Positions 24,601-39,100 of a stretch of DNA of 64,000 bases are shown piece by piece (the stretch's first letter is position 1; the number at the start of each line of letters is the position of its first letter). The notes beneath the pieces were generated by a model that did not search any database, was not told the DNA's origin, and saw only the letters and a program-made list of their open reading frames with translations. This DNA comes from Epiperipatus broadwayi (Eukaryota; Onychophora; Udeonychophora; Euonychophora; Peripatidae), in contig JAQFVV010000056.1 in NCBI GenBank assembly GCA_028023455.1, positions 992,001 through 1,056,000 of the forward strand, written 5' to 3'. A program made the position numbers and the translations under genes.

Positions 24601-25763
24601 GTAAAATGTATTCAATGTTTTTTTTAGTGATATCATTCATTGCGTTTCTGTCATTTAGCCTATCTTCGTGTTTTTATATATATGTGCTTCTTAATCTGGG
24701 GGTTACGACAAATTCGAACCCATAGATTTCTTCTCAAGTCTTGTCCTGAGGATAGTTGAAGCAAGCTACCCAGGACCATTTATTTCGTATAAAATGCCTC
24801 TGGCTGTAATTCCCAAAGTCTGGCACATGCTATGCATATTCACTTCGTAGACAAAAAGCCTCTCACGTCGGTAATACCAGCAAAAGTCTGGGTCACGTTA
24901 TGCTTATCTACTTTTCTCTAAGCACTACCCAAAAAGGGAGTGTGGGATTTCGTTTTCATCCAGAAGCATGACCTTTTCCTTTTAGTTATTCTAGGCTACT
25001 ATGTCAGCACCGCAAACTTCTTCATATTTAGTATTCCTTTTGCTTCATGACCCTGTTTTAATGCTCTAATATCAAAATTAGCTTTGCTTAAAATATATAT
25101 AAATGCCATTTCTATTATATTAATTTATTTCAGTCTTATTCAGTCCCACCATCGTAATTTATATATCTATTTAAGAGTATCTATGTGCCTTGGGGAAAAT
25201 AAAGCGTTCATTTTATTATTGTTGTTAAAATAATTTCTCATTAAATATTATGTCATTTTCAAGTATGTTTTCAAATAGATTCAAATGTTTTCAAATGTAT
25301 TTATATGTATAATGAATTTCAGAACGCTCCCCTAATATATATTAGTCGCCAGGTTTCTGAACCATAAATCAAAGCGTTAATATTAATTTTGTGTAACTTC
25401 TTTCTAATCTGATTGGCATTTTAATACTAGACCCACCAAAGATTTGTGTTTATTTGTAATATATATTTAGCTAATAAAGAGCATATTAGAAACTAGCGTG
25501 AATGACACTATATAATCATTTACCGCTTGCTCATTCACGCACATACTAATGTACTTAATTTATAAATGTATATAACTAAATTTTCATTATATTAAACTAT
25601 CTTTTATTGTTTAACTTATTTGAGTAGTTCGAATTCCTTTTCCTCCACTTCTTCCACATATATCACAGCCATACTTATGTATATTTTAATATAATCATAA
25701 TTAATAGATGTCTCATTGTCTTCTCAGCTTTGCTAGTCGGCCGAATTAAGATTAATTCTCATG
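21685..25763. other. AT-rich intergenic DNA
   Basis: No named element is identified in this 4 kb. Points of note are a candidate coding fragment on the minus strand (22660-22830), a less AT-rich segment at 23590-23710 and another at 24690-24990 (possible remains of a repeat), and many short TATATA runs. Confidence 0.45.
22660..22830 (-). CDS. Candidate terminal exon or pseudogene, unknown
   Basis: On the minus strand the frame ending at 22636-22665 translates to a non-repetitive, acidic and polar peptide: KLFGISSFESDLNLQVAK, later SKTAIDVTNILCPPSPAS, ending LAENFVGSSE before a TAA. Its composition differs from the Phe/Ile/Lys-rich random frames nearby. Just upstream is a pyrimidine-rich run and AAAACAG, which could be a splice acceptor, so this might be the last exon of a host gene. 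I do not recognise the protein and see no other exon. A degraded retrocopy is equally possible. The open frame extends to 22926, but the first part looks intronic. Confidence 0.25.
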
Positions 25764-25930
25764 AGCCATAACTATTATGTTATTCATTAGGTGTTCGATT
25801 TGGGACTTAGAGAGTGGGTTCGAATCCAGGCTGGTTCCTGACCTAAATCTTGGGCTTGACTGGGTTTGAAGTACATTTTGTGAGTTCCAGCTCATGTTAG
25901 ATGGATAAACATATTTTTACCGGCTCAATA
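25764..25930 (+). repeat. tRNA-derived SINE-like fragment
   Basis: Contains a perfect RNA polymerase III B box (GGTTCGAATCC, 25817-25827) preceded by a tRNA-like region (gtgttcgatttgggactta) and followed by about 90 bp of non-tRNA sequence. The A box is poor. It is consistent with an old SINE; the family is not identified and no 3' tail is clear. Confidence 0.45.
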
Positions 25931-26059
25931 TGTACTTTATTATAAAGACAGAAATATTGGAAGCACAAATAGAGTAGGTTTCTTTTATAAATATAAAATG
26001 AAAGAACAACATTATGGGGATTGAAGATATATCAAATAAAATGAAAGATTAGTTATTCG

Positions 26060-27930
26060 GCTTCATGGAAAATAGAAAATGCTAATAATTCAGATTTAAA
26101 GTCCAACAAGTTTACATGCTGATGAAGAAATAAAGAATTTCTATTTTGATGTGTATAGAATTCTTTTGCTCAGACTGAATATTTTATAATTATGGAATGT
26201 TTTAATGTTAGAAGTGGGAAATAATTTAAGATAGATTTGAATGTAGAGACATGAATGAAAGAGGAAATAAACTTGTAGAATTTGCAGAAAAAGAAAATAT
26301 GTACATTATGAATTAATGAAGATATAATAGTGTTGAATTATACTTGATTGAATTGAATTAAAGTTAAATACACAGATCGTGATACAAAAAAAGCAGCAAT
26401 TTGCCAGTAGGTGTTTGATTAATATGAGGAAATGTAATGATGAAAACATGGAATATGAAAATATTGAAATATGATCCATTTAATAGGATTATTTGGAATT
26501 TTGTAAAATATATAGAAATTAGATAATGATGATATAAATGAATATAATTATAAAATGACAAGGAAACTATAGAAGAGAATACAAATGTCAAAAGTTTAAC
26601 ATAATTACTTAGTATTGGGATGAAAATTGTTTCAGTAATAAGAAAGAAGGACAATATCTTGAAGTGTATGTCAAAGAATTATATAGTAATAAAATACAAG
26701 CAAACAAAATGGCTTCTACAATTGCATTTCAGTTGCTAATATAATTAAATGAAGAGATGTCTTGTATTTAAATTTATGAAGAATGGAAAATCTCTGGGTA
26801 AATGTTGGAATTATTATTGGTGGTTAAAAAAAATGTTGGCAAAACAATATCTAAATATCTAAATGATTGAAAGAATTGTAGTAATAATATTAATGTTTAA
26901 GGAAATATGAAAAAGAAAATATTAAAAATTACAGAACTACCAATTTTTTATTAGTTCTATGCAGGATCTTTATCAAGTTAGTTATGATTCATTTATAGAA
27001 ATCTTTGGATTCAAATTAATAAAAAGAATATGCTGGACTTATTTTAGCATGCTGGATCACAACCAAGTATTGGAAAAAGTTATAAAAAGGTTGAATGTTT
27101 TTGTTTTATAGATTATGAACAGCTTTGAACTATTAAACCCAGAATATTGTCAAATTTTGAATATTTATCAAAATACAATGTAGCAAATTACTTTTAGGTT
27201 GATGACCATCATTAAGGATGAATAACAGACCTAATTCCATATCTTTCATAACTTTTTTATCATTTTAAGTATTTTATGGTTTGAAATGAGAGGCTAAATA
27301 AATAAAAATATATAGAGACTATTAGTCATTTATATTTTAGAGGTTCAAGAAATATTACAAACATTATCAGATGAAAACACTGAAGATAACTGCTAAAAAA
27401 ACCAAAGCAGTGTTTGTTTATTTTTTTTTTTAAAAAAAAGAGAGAAAAAAAAATAGAGATTTGTACTAATGAATTAGAAGTTAAAAATTACAAATATATT
27501 GGTCAGATTTTTAATGGAAGTGTATATATTTGAATATATGTGCTTGAAAAGAACTTTTTTTTTTTTTAGATTACCAATTTTTTGATTTGAAAATCAGGAG
27601 AGCATTGTAGAGCATTCAAATCATAATAATAATATGCAATGTATATTTGAGGAAAGAACAAACTGATATTATTGTTATCATTGAAAGAATTAGTTAAAAT
27701 GGAATTGGGCACAACATATTGATGAAAGAAATGATAATAGATGGATAAATGTTATCGTAAACTATATATTAAGATATTGTAAATATTCTAGAAAGAGGCC
27801 TTAGCTAAAATGGATAAAGAAGATAAGAAGGTTGCAGTGATTAAGAGAAGAAAGGCTCTGCATTAGAGTAACTGGATTAAGCTTAAAGAAATCTTCTGCC
27901 TGCACTGTATCAGTGATAGTGAAAAATGTT
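26060..27930 (+). mobile_element. Ancient RTE LINE relic
   Basis: Degenerate copy of the same LINE lineage seen at 15854-17490 and 50061-53342, in plus orientation. Matching landmarks are the endonuclease C-part near 26250-26315 (atgaatgaaagaggaaataa, then a GKLVEFAEKENMYIMN-like translation), the pre-RT block near 26675-26700, ISLLS...KIF-like sequence near 26935-26990, the FVDYE-like segment near 27100 and the C-terminal GLY/TRP-rich block near 27710-27900. Stops occur throughout and indels are frequent. It is much older than the other two copies. Open frames on the opposite strand here are shadows. Confidence 0.75.
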
Positions 27931-28351
27931 TTTTATGTGTGATTCATTACTTTAAATGTTTATTTAATTGACATGTCTTTGATATTGTTTTCTTCTATAT
28001 TCCTTATGATTTTATGATTTTAAAAATAGTATAGGAATTATTTTTAAATATTTTTCTCCTATGTAGTTTGAGATAATGTTTAACTCTTGACACTAGGATG
28101 ATAATTGGTCATTAATATTATACTCTATTTCTAATATCTAGTGTAGATATTAATAGTGAAACATTTACTACAAGTTTCATCATACTTTTGCTTATGAAAC
28201 ATAAATTTATTTTACCATTAATGTGTTTATATTTTTATATAATTTATTATCAATAAAATTGTTTTTTTTAATAAAAAATAAAAAAAAATACTGAAGCATT
28301 TAGAAACGAACTAAAATCAAGAAAAGATTGCAAAGAAATAATTAAAAACTA

Positions 28352-29258
28352 TATAAGGAGGACTCAAAAATAGCCAGAACTTTCTAACAAAAAACTGTAT
28401 ATTTATGTTTAGGTGTTGCAAATTGAATCACTTTAAAAAGTATAGTCTATTTATTGCAATGCACCTATCTAAACCTGTTCATCACTTTTTGAAATAGTCC
28501 AAAAACACTTGCAAAGTGATGTGTTTTAATGCTTCTATCATTTCTCCATCCAGTTCTAAGACTGCAAAGAAAAGAGACATTTTTTTATTCAAGAGATTAA
28601 AAAAAAAAAATTTCACCAAGTGAGATTGAGCGAATGTGGCTGATAGATATGCTGGGTCATGCTGATTTTAATTAAAAAGTGTTTCACACTGGAACGCTTT
28701 GAGAGATGACACTTTTTTGGAGTTGAGCTTGCACCACAAAAGATGTTGTTTTCATTTTACTGCATCATGTAAATGTTTCAGAACTTGCAAATAAAATGCC
28801 TGACTGTTATGAACTAAATTTAAGAGAAAAATGCTGTTTGCATCAAAAAATAAAATCAGTGTTGTTTTGACTTTGGACTTCATTTGCGATGCTTTTTAAG
28901 GACATTGGCGAATTTAACATTTCAATTAAACCACTCATAAAATTGTGTTATTATGAGATCAGCTTGCTTATAATCTCTTTCAAGCATTATAACTTTTTTT
29001 CTTGTCATTTTCTGTAAACGAAAACAGAATTTCTCATTGTTCGAACATTTCAGCCATTACAAAAAAATATTGACAAATATGCAAAATGTACTTTACAAAA
29101 AATATACTACATGGCCCCATGATTTCACATAGTAATGTCATTTAACAGATTGATGCAGAAGGGTTCCTGCAAGAAGTATGGAACAGCAAAAGTATATACT
29201 ACAACAAATGTGCAAACCAGAGAATGATTCCAGTTATTTTTGGATATCTCCCTCCATA
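28352..29258 (-). mobile_element. Decayed mariner element
   Basis: The ends are imperfect inverted repeats (TATAAGGAGGACTCAAAAAT on one side, complement of TATGGAGGGAGATATCC on the other) beginning at TA, the mariner target. On the minus strand, transposase remnants can be read in shifting frames: MKSKVKTTLILFFDA near 28870-28910 (the central block with the second catalytic region), a SPDL-like block near 28640, and a C-terminal segment LQVFLDYFKK near 28480-28510. At about 0.9 kb it is shorter than a 1.3 kb mariner, so the N-terminal part is deleted. Frames are broken and it is not functional. A sister relic lies at 56501-57398. Confidence 0.8.
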
Positions 29259-30209
29259 GGTCCTCCATATGAATAGTTATTGGAAAAAATGAAACTGTGT
29301 TCAAATTTTAATATAAGACTAGATGCATAAGAATATAACTAACTCTGGCATAAAAAATGACATAGAGAAAATCTATCATCACAATGTTGAATCTGCTTTT
29401 AAGCAGCCTGAAAAATCAGACTAACAATAGATAATTTTCAGGTAATGGTATATCAAATGATTTTTAGAATTGATGTTTATTTGATGCCACCCAATATAAT
29501 AATACTGTTTTTCTTTCTCATTCACTTTAACAAACCAATTTCATGGACATTTTCCATTTCAGTGAATATAAACAGATTAAAAATCTTTAGATTATAAAAC
29601 CTCTAATTACTTTTTTTACAAAGTGAAATCCAAATATCATTGAGTATTCTGTTGAACTTATTGGGCAAAGGTATAAAACATGGCATATTTTTGAAATACT
29701 CTCAGTGCAAATAGAGAGATTTCAAGTGTAAATAACAATGCCTCCAGAAATTAAATCATTGCAATTTTTGGTTAAACGTTTTTTACTATTTATAAATATG
29801 AAATATTAATTTGTCTTGTGGACATTAATTATAAGCAAAAATGGACTCTATATGGAAATATATTCAGAACATGAATCTGAACCTAGCTTATGATTTATAG
29901 AAGATTATAATTGGATATTATTAATATTCAAATATTTTAAGTATATTTTACATTGATGTTTATAATTATTGCAGTTAGAAATCGGTGTTAGATACTGCTT
30001 GGGATGGGATGTTACTTTCAAATGCTGGAAATGACAGGTTTCAATCCAAAAATCTGTATCTTTTTTTTTAATCTGTTATTTTAACAAAGTGTTAAAAGAC
30101 AGAACCTTATTTCTTATTCTTATACTTTAGGACAAGCAGTTAAACTTATCTCGTTAGTTTATTAGAAAATATTTATTTTGGAAGTATACAATAATTTTCT
30201 AATATATAA
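29259..30209. other. AT-rich stretch, nothing recognised
   Basis: No open frame of interest or repeat family is visible. Confidence 0.5.
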
Positions 30210-30569
30210 GGGATTCGAACTCAGACTTTCATACGACCCTCAACTCTCCATGCCATCTCATATTGCTGACCCACCCAATCATACACCTGTTGAAAAGATA
30301 AATAATCACCAATATGTGTATTTCATGCTAAACCAGCAATCATCAGTTGGTTCAGATTATTATCTTCACACATATATATATATACAATCAGTGCTCGGCT
30401 TTATATTAATATAGTCAATCTTCATACTTCAGTGGACAGGCTTCAAACTACTCCAACTCACAACTCTTCAGCCATCCATTTCATTGAAAATCTGATGATG
30501 GAACGTTCAAAGCCCACATTGGTGTCATGGTTGTCACCTTACCCATGTTAGCGTTTAGTCATTCTGACC
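30210..30569 (+). repeat. Composite SINE-like repeat, arrangement A
   Basis: Part 1 (30210-30292) starts gggattcgaactcagacttt, a B-box-like sequence. Part 2 (about 30311-30569) starts aatatgtgtatttcatgcta and ends near gcgtttagtcattctgaccc. Both parts recur at 62748-63075, part 1 in the same orientation and part 2 inverted. A TATATATA tract lies inside part 2. The 78-codon frame over the first half has no coding character. Confidence 0.65.
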
Positions 30570-31260
30570 CTAAATAAAAACAAAAGATAATGCAGTTGGG
30601 GAGGGGATATATTTAAAGATTGTTCAATTCAGTTTTTTTTTTTCAATTTATATTTAAGTTAATTAAGTTTTTGCTTAGTTGTAACTACTGCTTAATTAAT
30701 ATATTCATTTTTGTTTCCATTAACTGCGAATTAAATTAACTGCTACTGTAATTTTAATTAATTATTAATATAAATTCTGCGTATGTATTTATTCTTTTGA
30801 AATATTTTTTTTGTTGGGTATATTTGTGATTATAATTTGTAAGAACTTTTTTTATAATAGTTAAAAATACTATTGCAGCTAGAAGAAAATTAATTCCTTA
30901 CTGAATTAAAAATCTGTATGCAAAATCTGATATTTCAAAGAAATCGTAGGATTTTGAAATATGTTTACAGAGACATGTCTATGAAAGAAAACTCATAACT
31001 ATAGGAAGAGAGATTCAAACAGTAACTGTTTTAATCAATTCTCATCTCTTTTGCCAATGTTATTAAGGCAAACGGACTCCTAATGGGAATTAGGCAGAGC
31101 ATTGACATTGATATGTAATAACTCAGAAAACAATTTCATAGGAATCCCTAAAGGGAAAATGGCTTGTTTAAATAATGTGGATTTTTTTTTAGTCAAGTTA
31201 AGAATATTAAATTAATATTTTATTTTATTTTATTTTTAAAATTGAATGGTAATCTCTTTA

Positions 31261-31301
<41 letters not shown>

Positions 31302-34300
31302 TACCCTGTATTACTGCATCTTCACTTCCAGATAATATATGATATAAAATATGATAGGGTTCTATCTCACTTAATAATTAATAACTAAAATATTCAGCAT
31401 TAAAATTAAAATATTTCACTAGCTCAAATTTAAAAAATACGAATACGGTTCAGTTTATAAAAATAAATTAAATAAATATTTAATATTTTCATGAGACTTG
31501 AAGTGAAAATACAGGTGACAAGATAGATTACATTGAGCCAATATCCCACAGGATACTACCTCAATGGCATAAGAACACTATCCCCCCTTTTATTACTATT
31601 TCAAATAACAAACTCATAGTATTCTTACGACCTTAATAACTTCTACTCACTAAGATTAAACTAATAATTAAATCTTAATCTTCTATTTAATAATAATCTA
31701 GCTCAAATAAAATAATCTCAGGTTCATAAAGTTTATTCTAAGTTAATTTAAAAATACAGTAGTAAAATATGAGAAGGGATTTTATGTCATAATCTACTAC
31801 ACTGAAACTAATAATAATAAATAACAGTAATAATATTCTTCATTGTTTAACTAATTCTGTATATCTTTTCTTTTTACTATAATTTTATTACCATAATAAA
31901 ATAATGAAATAATATAATATGATCTTATATCTTCATGTAATGATATAATAAATATGTAGTAGCATTTTAATAATCTGACAAACAAAATATGTGTGGCAAC
32001 TGATAGCATATAATTTAATATAATATTGTGATAACTGATTTATGACCAATAAAATAATGTAAGATTATGATTATTTAATTATAATGAATACCAATAAAAT
32101 ATTTAAAATTCTTAAATAATTCTCTATTTATCTTTTTGTGCAAAATTATATATTTGTTTCAATTATTATGCATATATCGTGATTTCATGCAGCGATGTGG
32201 AGAAATAAATAACTCGGACACAAAATTTTTGAAATAACAAAATTTAACAAAGTTTATTACTAACAACAAATAAATAAACAATTTATTTACACTATTTACA
32301 GTGGATATCCTTAACTTTTTTACTTTACAGTTTGATCTACCGGGTTATAAAAAAAATAATTTATATTTCAATTATATCTTTATTTAGATTTAGGACAAAA
32401 TTTTAAAAAAAATGTTACTATTTGGTTTCTCATTATGGTTAACTTATTACAAATATATTTATCTACTTTATTAGCAACAGCATTTTATCCTTAATATTAT
32501 TAAACTATCTTATTTTAAAAAATTCATACTTAGAAAACATTCTATAGAAAACAAAATTTTATAATGAGTATGGACTTCTCAAAATATTAAAAAAAATTTC
32601 ATCTTGCAAAGTCAAAGATGTTACACAAAATATTATCCAAAATTCAGTACTAGATTTTAGTATTTATCACACAATGTTTACTAATCATAATATATTCTTC
32701 TTTAAGCCTTACTTTAGTATGATATAAGTGTAATCATCAATATATTTCTGTTAATCAATAAACAAAAAATATACTATGCATATTGTTTACATAATTTACT
32801 TTGTACTATTGTATTTTAAAAATATGCAATACTTATTTTTCTCTTAAAAAAAATAATACTAAAGCATTTAAAATTATTATCACTTTAAAGAAAATATCTT
32901 TGTTTAGATACCTTATTTTAAAAAGTTTATATTTCATTTCCGAAATAAAATTCAAAATATATTCTATGATTCTTTTCTTTCCTTAGGATACTTTGGATCT
33001 TCAATTTTAAGTTATAACATCCTATTCCTTCTAAGCAAATAAACCAATCTTATACAAAACGATAGCATAACCTAAGTTCTAAATTATTTATCATTTCTCT
33101 TAAACATATCTTACTAAACGATGCAGTTACATGAAATAAAGATAGCGAAAACAGATGCATAGGATTAAGGAAGAAAGCTAGAGTATTACTCTTAACATAT
33201 CTCAAAATCATGGCACAGTGCGAAGAGGTATGACATTTACCTGCCTAATATCCTCTAGTACAGGGACGATGTTAAAGCTATTTCTTCAGCTTTATTAGAA
33301 CATCAAATATTTAAAGAAATATAAACACTGTCCAAATAAAATGTGTATCAGTCATAGGGCTTTGTTAACTATGCTGATATTCACATAAAGACTAAATATT
33401 ATTTCCATTCCTTATAACATCCTATTTCTTAAAACATCATCTTGGTTTCCTGTTCACTAAGTACTTCCAAGCCACTATCTCAACATTATTTCTCAAGATT
33501 TTCCACATCTTACATCGATAAATAACTATCTGCATTTACAAAACAATAAATAAAATTCATTAATAGTTAAACAATCTTACGATTCCATAAGAAAAGTCTG
33601 CTTACTTCATTATTCTATATGTCTAATCATATACAATCTACTTAGACAATATTTGAATATCCAATAACATGAAAATTTTAAAAGAATCACATAATTATTT
33701 GTTATGTTGGATTATATCACTAATAAAAAAAAAAATAAAAAAAAATTGTCGTATGCATATTTTCAAATCAATCCTATCTCATAATGTTTTTTAAAATGTT
33801 GTATGAAATGTGGTACATATAAGTAAAAAAACTTTTACACTTCATTCTTCCAATTTATGGATGATCTAAAGAAAACAAAAAAAAATATACATTATAAATT
33901 ATCAATAGTTATTATTATTACCAATAACCTTTATCTAGTCATCATGTTCAGTAGGCTTCCTTTATCCACTTGAGCATTGCAGATATAAAAAAATTCACAC
34001 CCATACACTTTATATTAAAATATTTTTAGCTAAATTATTAGATTGTTATATTATAAAATTTTAATATTAATAAATTAATGTTTTTATGTTTTTCCTAATC
34101 TTATATAAAAATTTATATTTAAACTAGGTTAACAAAATAAAAGGAATCAAAACTACAATTACATATTTTCTTGACGATAGTTCCTGATAAGTCCAAAATG
34201 TTTATTATTTTCTCTAGAGTTTTTTAAAAATGTTCTCCTCTAAGCGCGTTAAAGTTTAAAATAAAAATAATTATTAATCCATTTAGTAAAATTTATAGAA

Positions 34301-36161
34301 AATAATCCTTGGTTTTAGTATTTAGGATGATAATTATTAAATCATAATATTAATTAATCCCATGAAGCTTCTTAATCTTCTCTACCAATATTCTCTGCGT
34401 ATCCGATGCATCAATCCATCTAATTTAACTTTAAAAATATTCGATAAACTTTTAAGTACTATTTGTATTTCCATGGATCCATCTTTTATTCAACTATGTG
34501 TTCACTTTTTTATATATGTTTCCTTCTTGATACATTTAAACTTTCGTTTGGTATTTTTATAAATCTCTTTTAAAAATAAAAATAAAAATGTTACCTTCAG
34601 AAAGGATATAACATTTTACTCCTTTGAATATCATATTATATAAAATAATTCATGAAATATAATTGTCTTATTACTATTTAAAAACAAATCTTGGATAAAC
34701 TTATAAATAATATGTTTCAATACATTTTTTTTTTTTTAGACTCCGTATAATGTCCGAGCTGTGGTTTTTTATGTACCAAAACAGTTCTTCGGTGAAATAT
34801 TAATAAAGCTGTATCAATAAATATTCCAAACATTTTTTCAGCATTACAACTTATATCCATTTTATTTCGTAGTATATCCATTTTTATTGCGAAGTTTAGG
34901 TTAAACTTTTAGATAAAATACGACTGGCAAGTAACTTTTTAAAAAATTAGAAAATCATCTCCACGAAGTTTCTAAAATATATAATTTTTTTCTAAACTTT
35001 CCTTTTGCAAAATATTTCTTTAAAATTATCAATTAGTTTTTTGTAAAAATAAACGATAAGAAAGTACAAAAAAAAAATTGACTAAAATAAAAATTTTAAA
35101 ATATATACTATCTTTTTGATAGTTACAATTTACCTTTCTCTGGTTTCAATACATTATTAATCTCGCCTTATACCCCCGTGCAATTCATATTTATAGTCTG
35201 TAAGAATACCTATTCCTATTGGTTAATTCTTACTTTAGCTTGAGAACAAATTTACATATTTTTAGTTTATAGTAGAATTGAATTTCAAAATTAGAAATTA
35301 TGACGTAATGAACTTTAAAATATTATTTAAAATACCACTTTTAATTCAATTATTATTTTATTAAAATTATTTAAACATTTAAAATAACCTTAATAACTTA
35401 TTCCATTTATCTATTTTTATTTAAACAAAATATTTAATTTTTATATTATGAATGTATTCGTCTTTATTACATTATTTAAAACATTACATACGATAGTTAA
35501 CTTAATATTTATTATTATTTGCTTTTATGATAGGCAATAATTCTATCCAATTCTATAATATAACTTTTAAAATATTTTAAACTTTGTTATTATTTCAAAC
35601 AAGCGTGTGTGTGAATGTATGTAATATACAAGTCACATGATCAATAACTTTGACAGACGATTTTCAATCTATTTCTCTGCCTAGATTTTATAAAATTGAT
35701 ACACTTATTATATTATATAAAATAATTATAAAAAATTTGGAAGAACAGTTTAGAAAATATAGAATTAGATATAATTTTCACCATCATAAAGTTTATTTTT
35801 AAAATATATTATATTAATTTTGATTATTAATTTATATTTATAAATTTAAACGTAGCATTTATTAACTATAAGTTTTAAACTATTAAAATTCGAACTTATT
35901 AAATATACTTTTAATTATTTATAGCTGTGGTATTTAATATGGCCAGCTTTTACAACCATATGCAACTATATTTAAAGCTTTAGATAACTATTTTTAAAAT
36001 GATTTTATATACTACGTATTTGCTTTAGGCTCAAGATATAACTGACTTAATACAATTACCATATTAAAAGAACATATTTTAAATTTAAAATTTTTTGGTA
36101 ATTGACTGTTATGAACTATTACCGACCTATAGAAAAGGGCACAATATATATATATATATAT
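30570..36161. other. AT-rich intergenic DNA
   Basis: No gene is found. It includes the longest TA microsatellite (31263-31299), a pyrimidine tract containing six consecutive C (31580-31592, polypurine on the minus strand), and an LTR-like motif cluster around 32196-32300 (TGTGGAGAAATAAATAAC and TTTATT signals) that I could not resolve into an element. It ends in a TA tract into which the gypsy element inserted. Confidence 0.45.
31263..31299. repeat. (TA)n microsatellite, about 18 units
   Basis: Longest uninterrupted TA run in the window. Confidence 0.9.
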
Positions 36162-39100
36162 TGTAATGGACCGACGAATAGACAAACAGATAGCCGACCG
36201 CATTGTGGCATCAAAATGTAATGGAATATGAATAAATGATGAAAATCATAATGGAAAATAAATCGATGAAAGAAGGCCTTAAACGTAGGTGTCAAGAAAA
36301 AAAAATGTAATGGACCAATGATGTACTATCAACAGTCCTTGAAGAATAATCTATATATTTAGGTTATGTACTCATCCATTCCGCTAAAGATCCGACAGAT
36401 ACTGAAAGCCAAAAGAATGATTAGCATTTCACAATTTTGATATAGATAAAAGAATTCAATCACTGCTCTTAAAGTATACAATGTTCCATGAACACTCAGA
36501 TGATCATCACATTTCAGTCTCTCTAAGCTACTGCAACCCATAATAGATTTCTGCAAACACTATTGTACCGCCCTGCTTACATTCAAGTCGTAGGGGCTAC
36601 TATTTAAAAAATATTGCCTTGCTCATCTTTGGGAGTTTTAGAGGCTAATATTATACATATATCAAAGGAAACATTGCCTTGCTCTCCTTGGAGTCTCAGA
36701 AGCAAAATCATGGCTGGACTACTGTTAACTGCTTAATGATAACTAATAACATAATTTGGGCTGGAGCAGTGAATAAGACCAATTAGTCATTAGTGACATG
36801 AACACATCACATCCTCAAGACAATGACAAAAATTCCCCATCCATCATCAACACTTGCAATAGAACCAACCAAACTCCAACAATCAAATATCCAATCTAAC
36901 CTTCAGAACCCTAGATTTTCTACAACCCAAATTTTCCAAATATGGATAAAATTACTACTCTACAATTTAACACCATCAATATAATTCCAAATTGAAACTA
37001 AGCTCCAAAAATGTAACAGACCATCGACCCATCTCTAACCATTTACCCAAATCCTTCCCATTACATTTGCCGAAAGAAGAATCCAGCCATCCACGGAAAA
37101 TTGGAAAGATTTAATAACACTACAACCCAAGATGGATCTTTACTATCATCCAAACCCCCATTAATTTGGCAATATGCACAGGATCCACCCAATTTTCATA
37201 TCAATCCATTAGATTCCCTAGAATTCAAACTCAGTCGTGATCTGAGTAATTACTCTGTTCAGGTATAAATTATAAGAATATATCTAGCCAATGTGGGCAA
37301 TGACTTGATGTTATGGTTTATATAGTACACTTATTGTATACATATTACATATATATTTCCATATCAAGAGATACGTGAATTCAATGATGTATTCTCAACA
37401 AATTATAGATAATCAATTAAAATCAACAAATTTATTTTATCTCAACATAACACATTTCAATACATAAATATACATTTTAAAACACCATAAACATGATTTC
37501 TACACTTCCACTCAATCTCATTAAAATAATAACACAAAAAAAATACATAAAATGTTAATATCATCAACTATAGGTCATTCTTGGTATACATAGGTCTCTA
37601 CCTTTCATGCCATCATATTAAAAAAAAAATTTATGATCTTTAATACCAATCTAAACAAATGACATTGTTTGTTCTTTTTTTTTTTTAAAAAAAAAAGGTA
37701 TCATCATATCAATATACAAATTATTATTTTATACATATAATTGAACTAATGGGTTCGTATGTTACTATTATAAATCATGAGAACTGGAATTGCCATCAAT
37801 TGATTTTATAAGTAATTGTTAGTATGTGTATTGTTAATAAAGGGTAATATAGGTTTTATTAATAATTAATTTTGTTACTAAATGTTATGTTGTTAATGAG
37901 TCAAAAATAAGTCTTACCTTCATTTATATTCATTTCCTTCTTTTTTTTTTTTAACAGAACCATTTATATTTTTTTTTATTTCAAAAAATACATTTTATAT
38001 CATGAAATGCATACATCTAAATTCTTTGGTACTTCCAGCTCAAAAAATCTAATGTGGAAGTAAAATAAATAAATAAATGCATAAATGAAGAAGAGAAAAA
38101 CCTTAAAATTTTATAGCATCAGTATGTTAACCATAATGAACAAATAGTTACATATCAACATAAAATTATGAAGGATTTAGTAAATGTTTTGATCAAACAT
38201 GAGCATCTTCTTTAAATGTAAAAAAAAATTATGGTAGATTGAGAATTTTCACCATCTTTTATTTACTTCATTATCCAAAGTAGTGTCTTCTACGATCTAT
38301 CCAACTCCCACAAGTTGGCCAAGTATTTTGGATAATCTTTGATTTGGCCACTTTCACCATTGATCTATACAACTTCACATAATATATGGTTGCCATTTTA
38401 TATATATATATGATGGTAAGAATTCACACCTATGGATCATGTTCCTCGCCCTTTTTGAAACCCATCTGAGTTGCCTTGACCTTTCACAACAACTTTTAGC
38501 ACACCTGCATCATTTTTCCATTAGTATATATATACATAAAATTCTTTCCTTATATCAGCAGTAGAAACGTTTTAGCTATAATAAACAAAACACAATTAAA
38601 GTCTTTTTTTATGTTAAACATTATTAAATTTAAAACTTCCAACAGTTCTAGAATTATCAAACGCTTGATTATGTGAATGAGTATTTTATTACATATTTTT
38701 TATAGCAAATAGTTCAATATAATTATCAATAAAATAAAAAAATCTTTGTTCCTATTATGCTCTAATCAACAGGTTATAATTTGTTTATTTTTTTTTTAAT
38801 TTCATAGTTTATACAAAAGTTCAATTCCAATGAATGTATAGTGATATTCCTTCATTTCAGTTTTTTTTTTTTACATATATAGATCAAATCAAAAAAAAAA
38901 CTTACAGTTCCATGCATCTTTGTTCTTTCTTTAAAATACTGAAAACATTTTACCAAAATACGATAGTCAAATTATCTGAATTGCTGTCATTAACGAATAT
39001 AAAAACAAACAAAATCTTGCATATAACTTTCTCTATATGTTTTTTTAACTTTCCAGCCATTAGAGAACAAAAAATTCTTATTGTTGTTATGGTTACATTG

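Noticed and set aside
30485-30510. CTGATGATGGAACGTTC in the composite repeat, hammerhead-like at first sight
   Set aside because: There is no GAAA at helix II distance, and the second copy does not keep CTGATGA.
32196-36143. A 3.9 kb TG...CA block with AATAAA-like signals near its left end, ending at the AT tract next to the gypsy element
   Set aside because: No primer site, polypurine partner, second copy or terminal inverted match could be found; TG and CA pairs next to AT runs are easy to find by chance.
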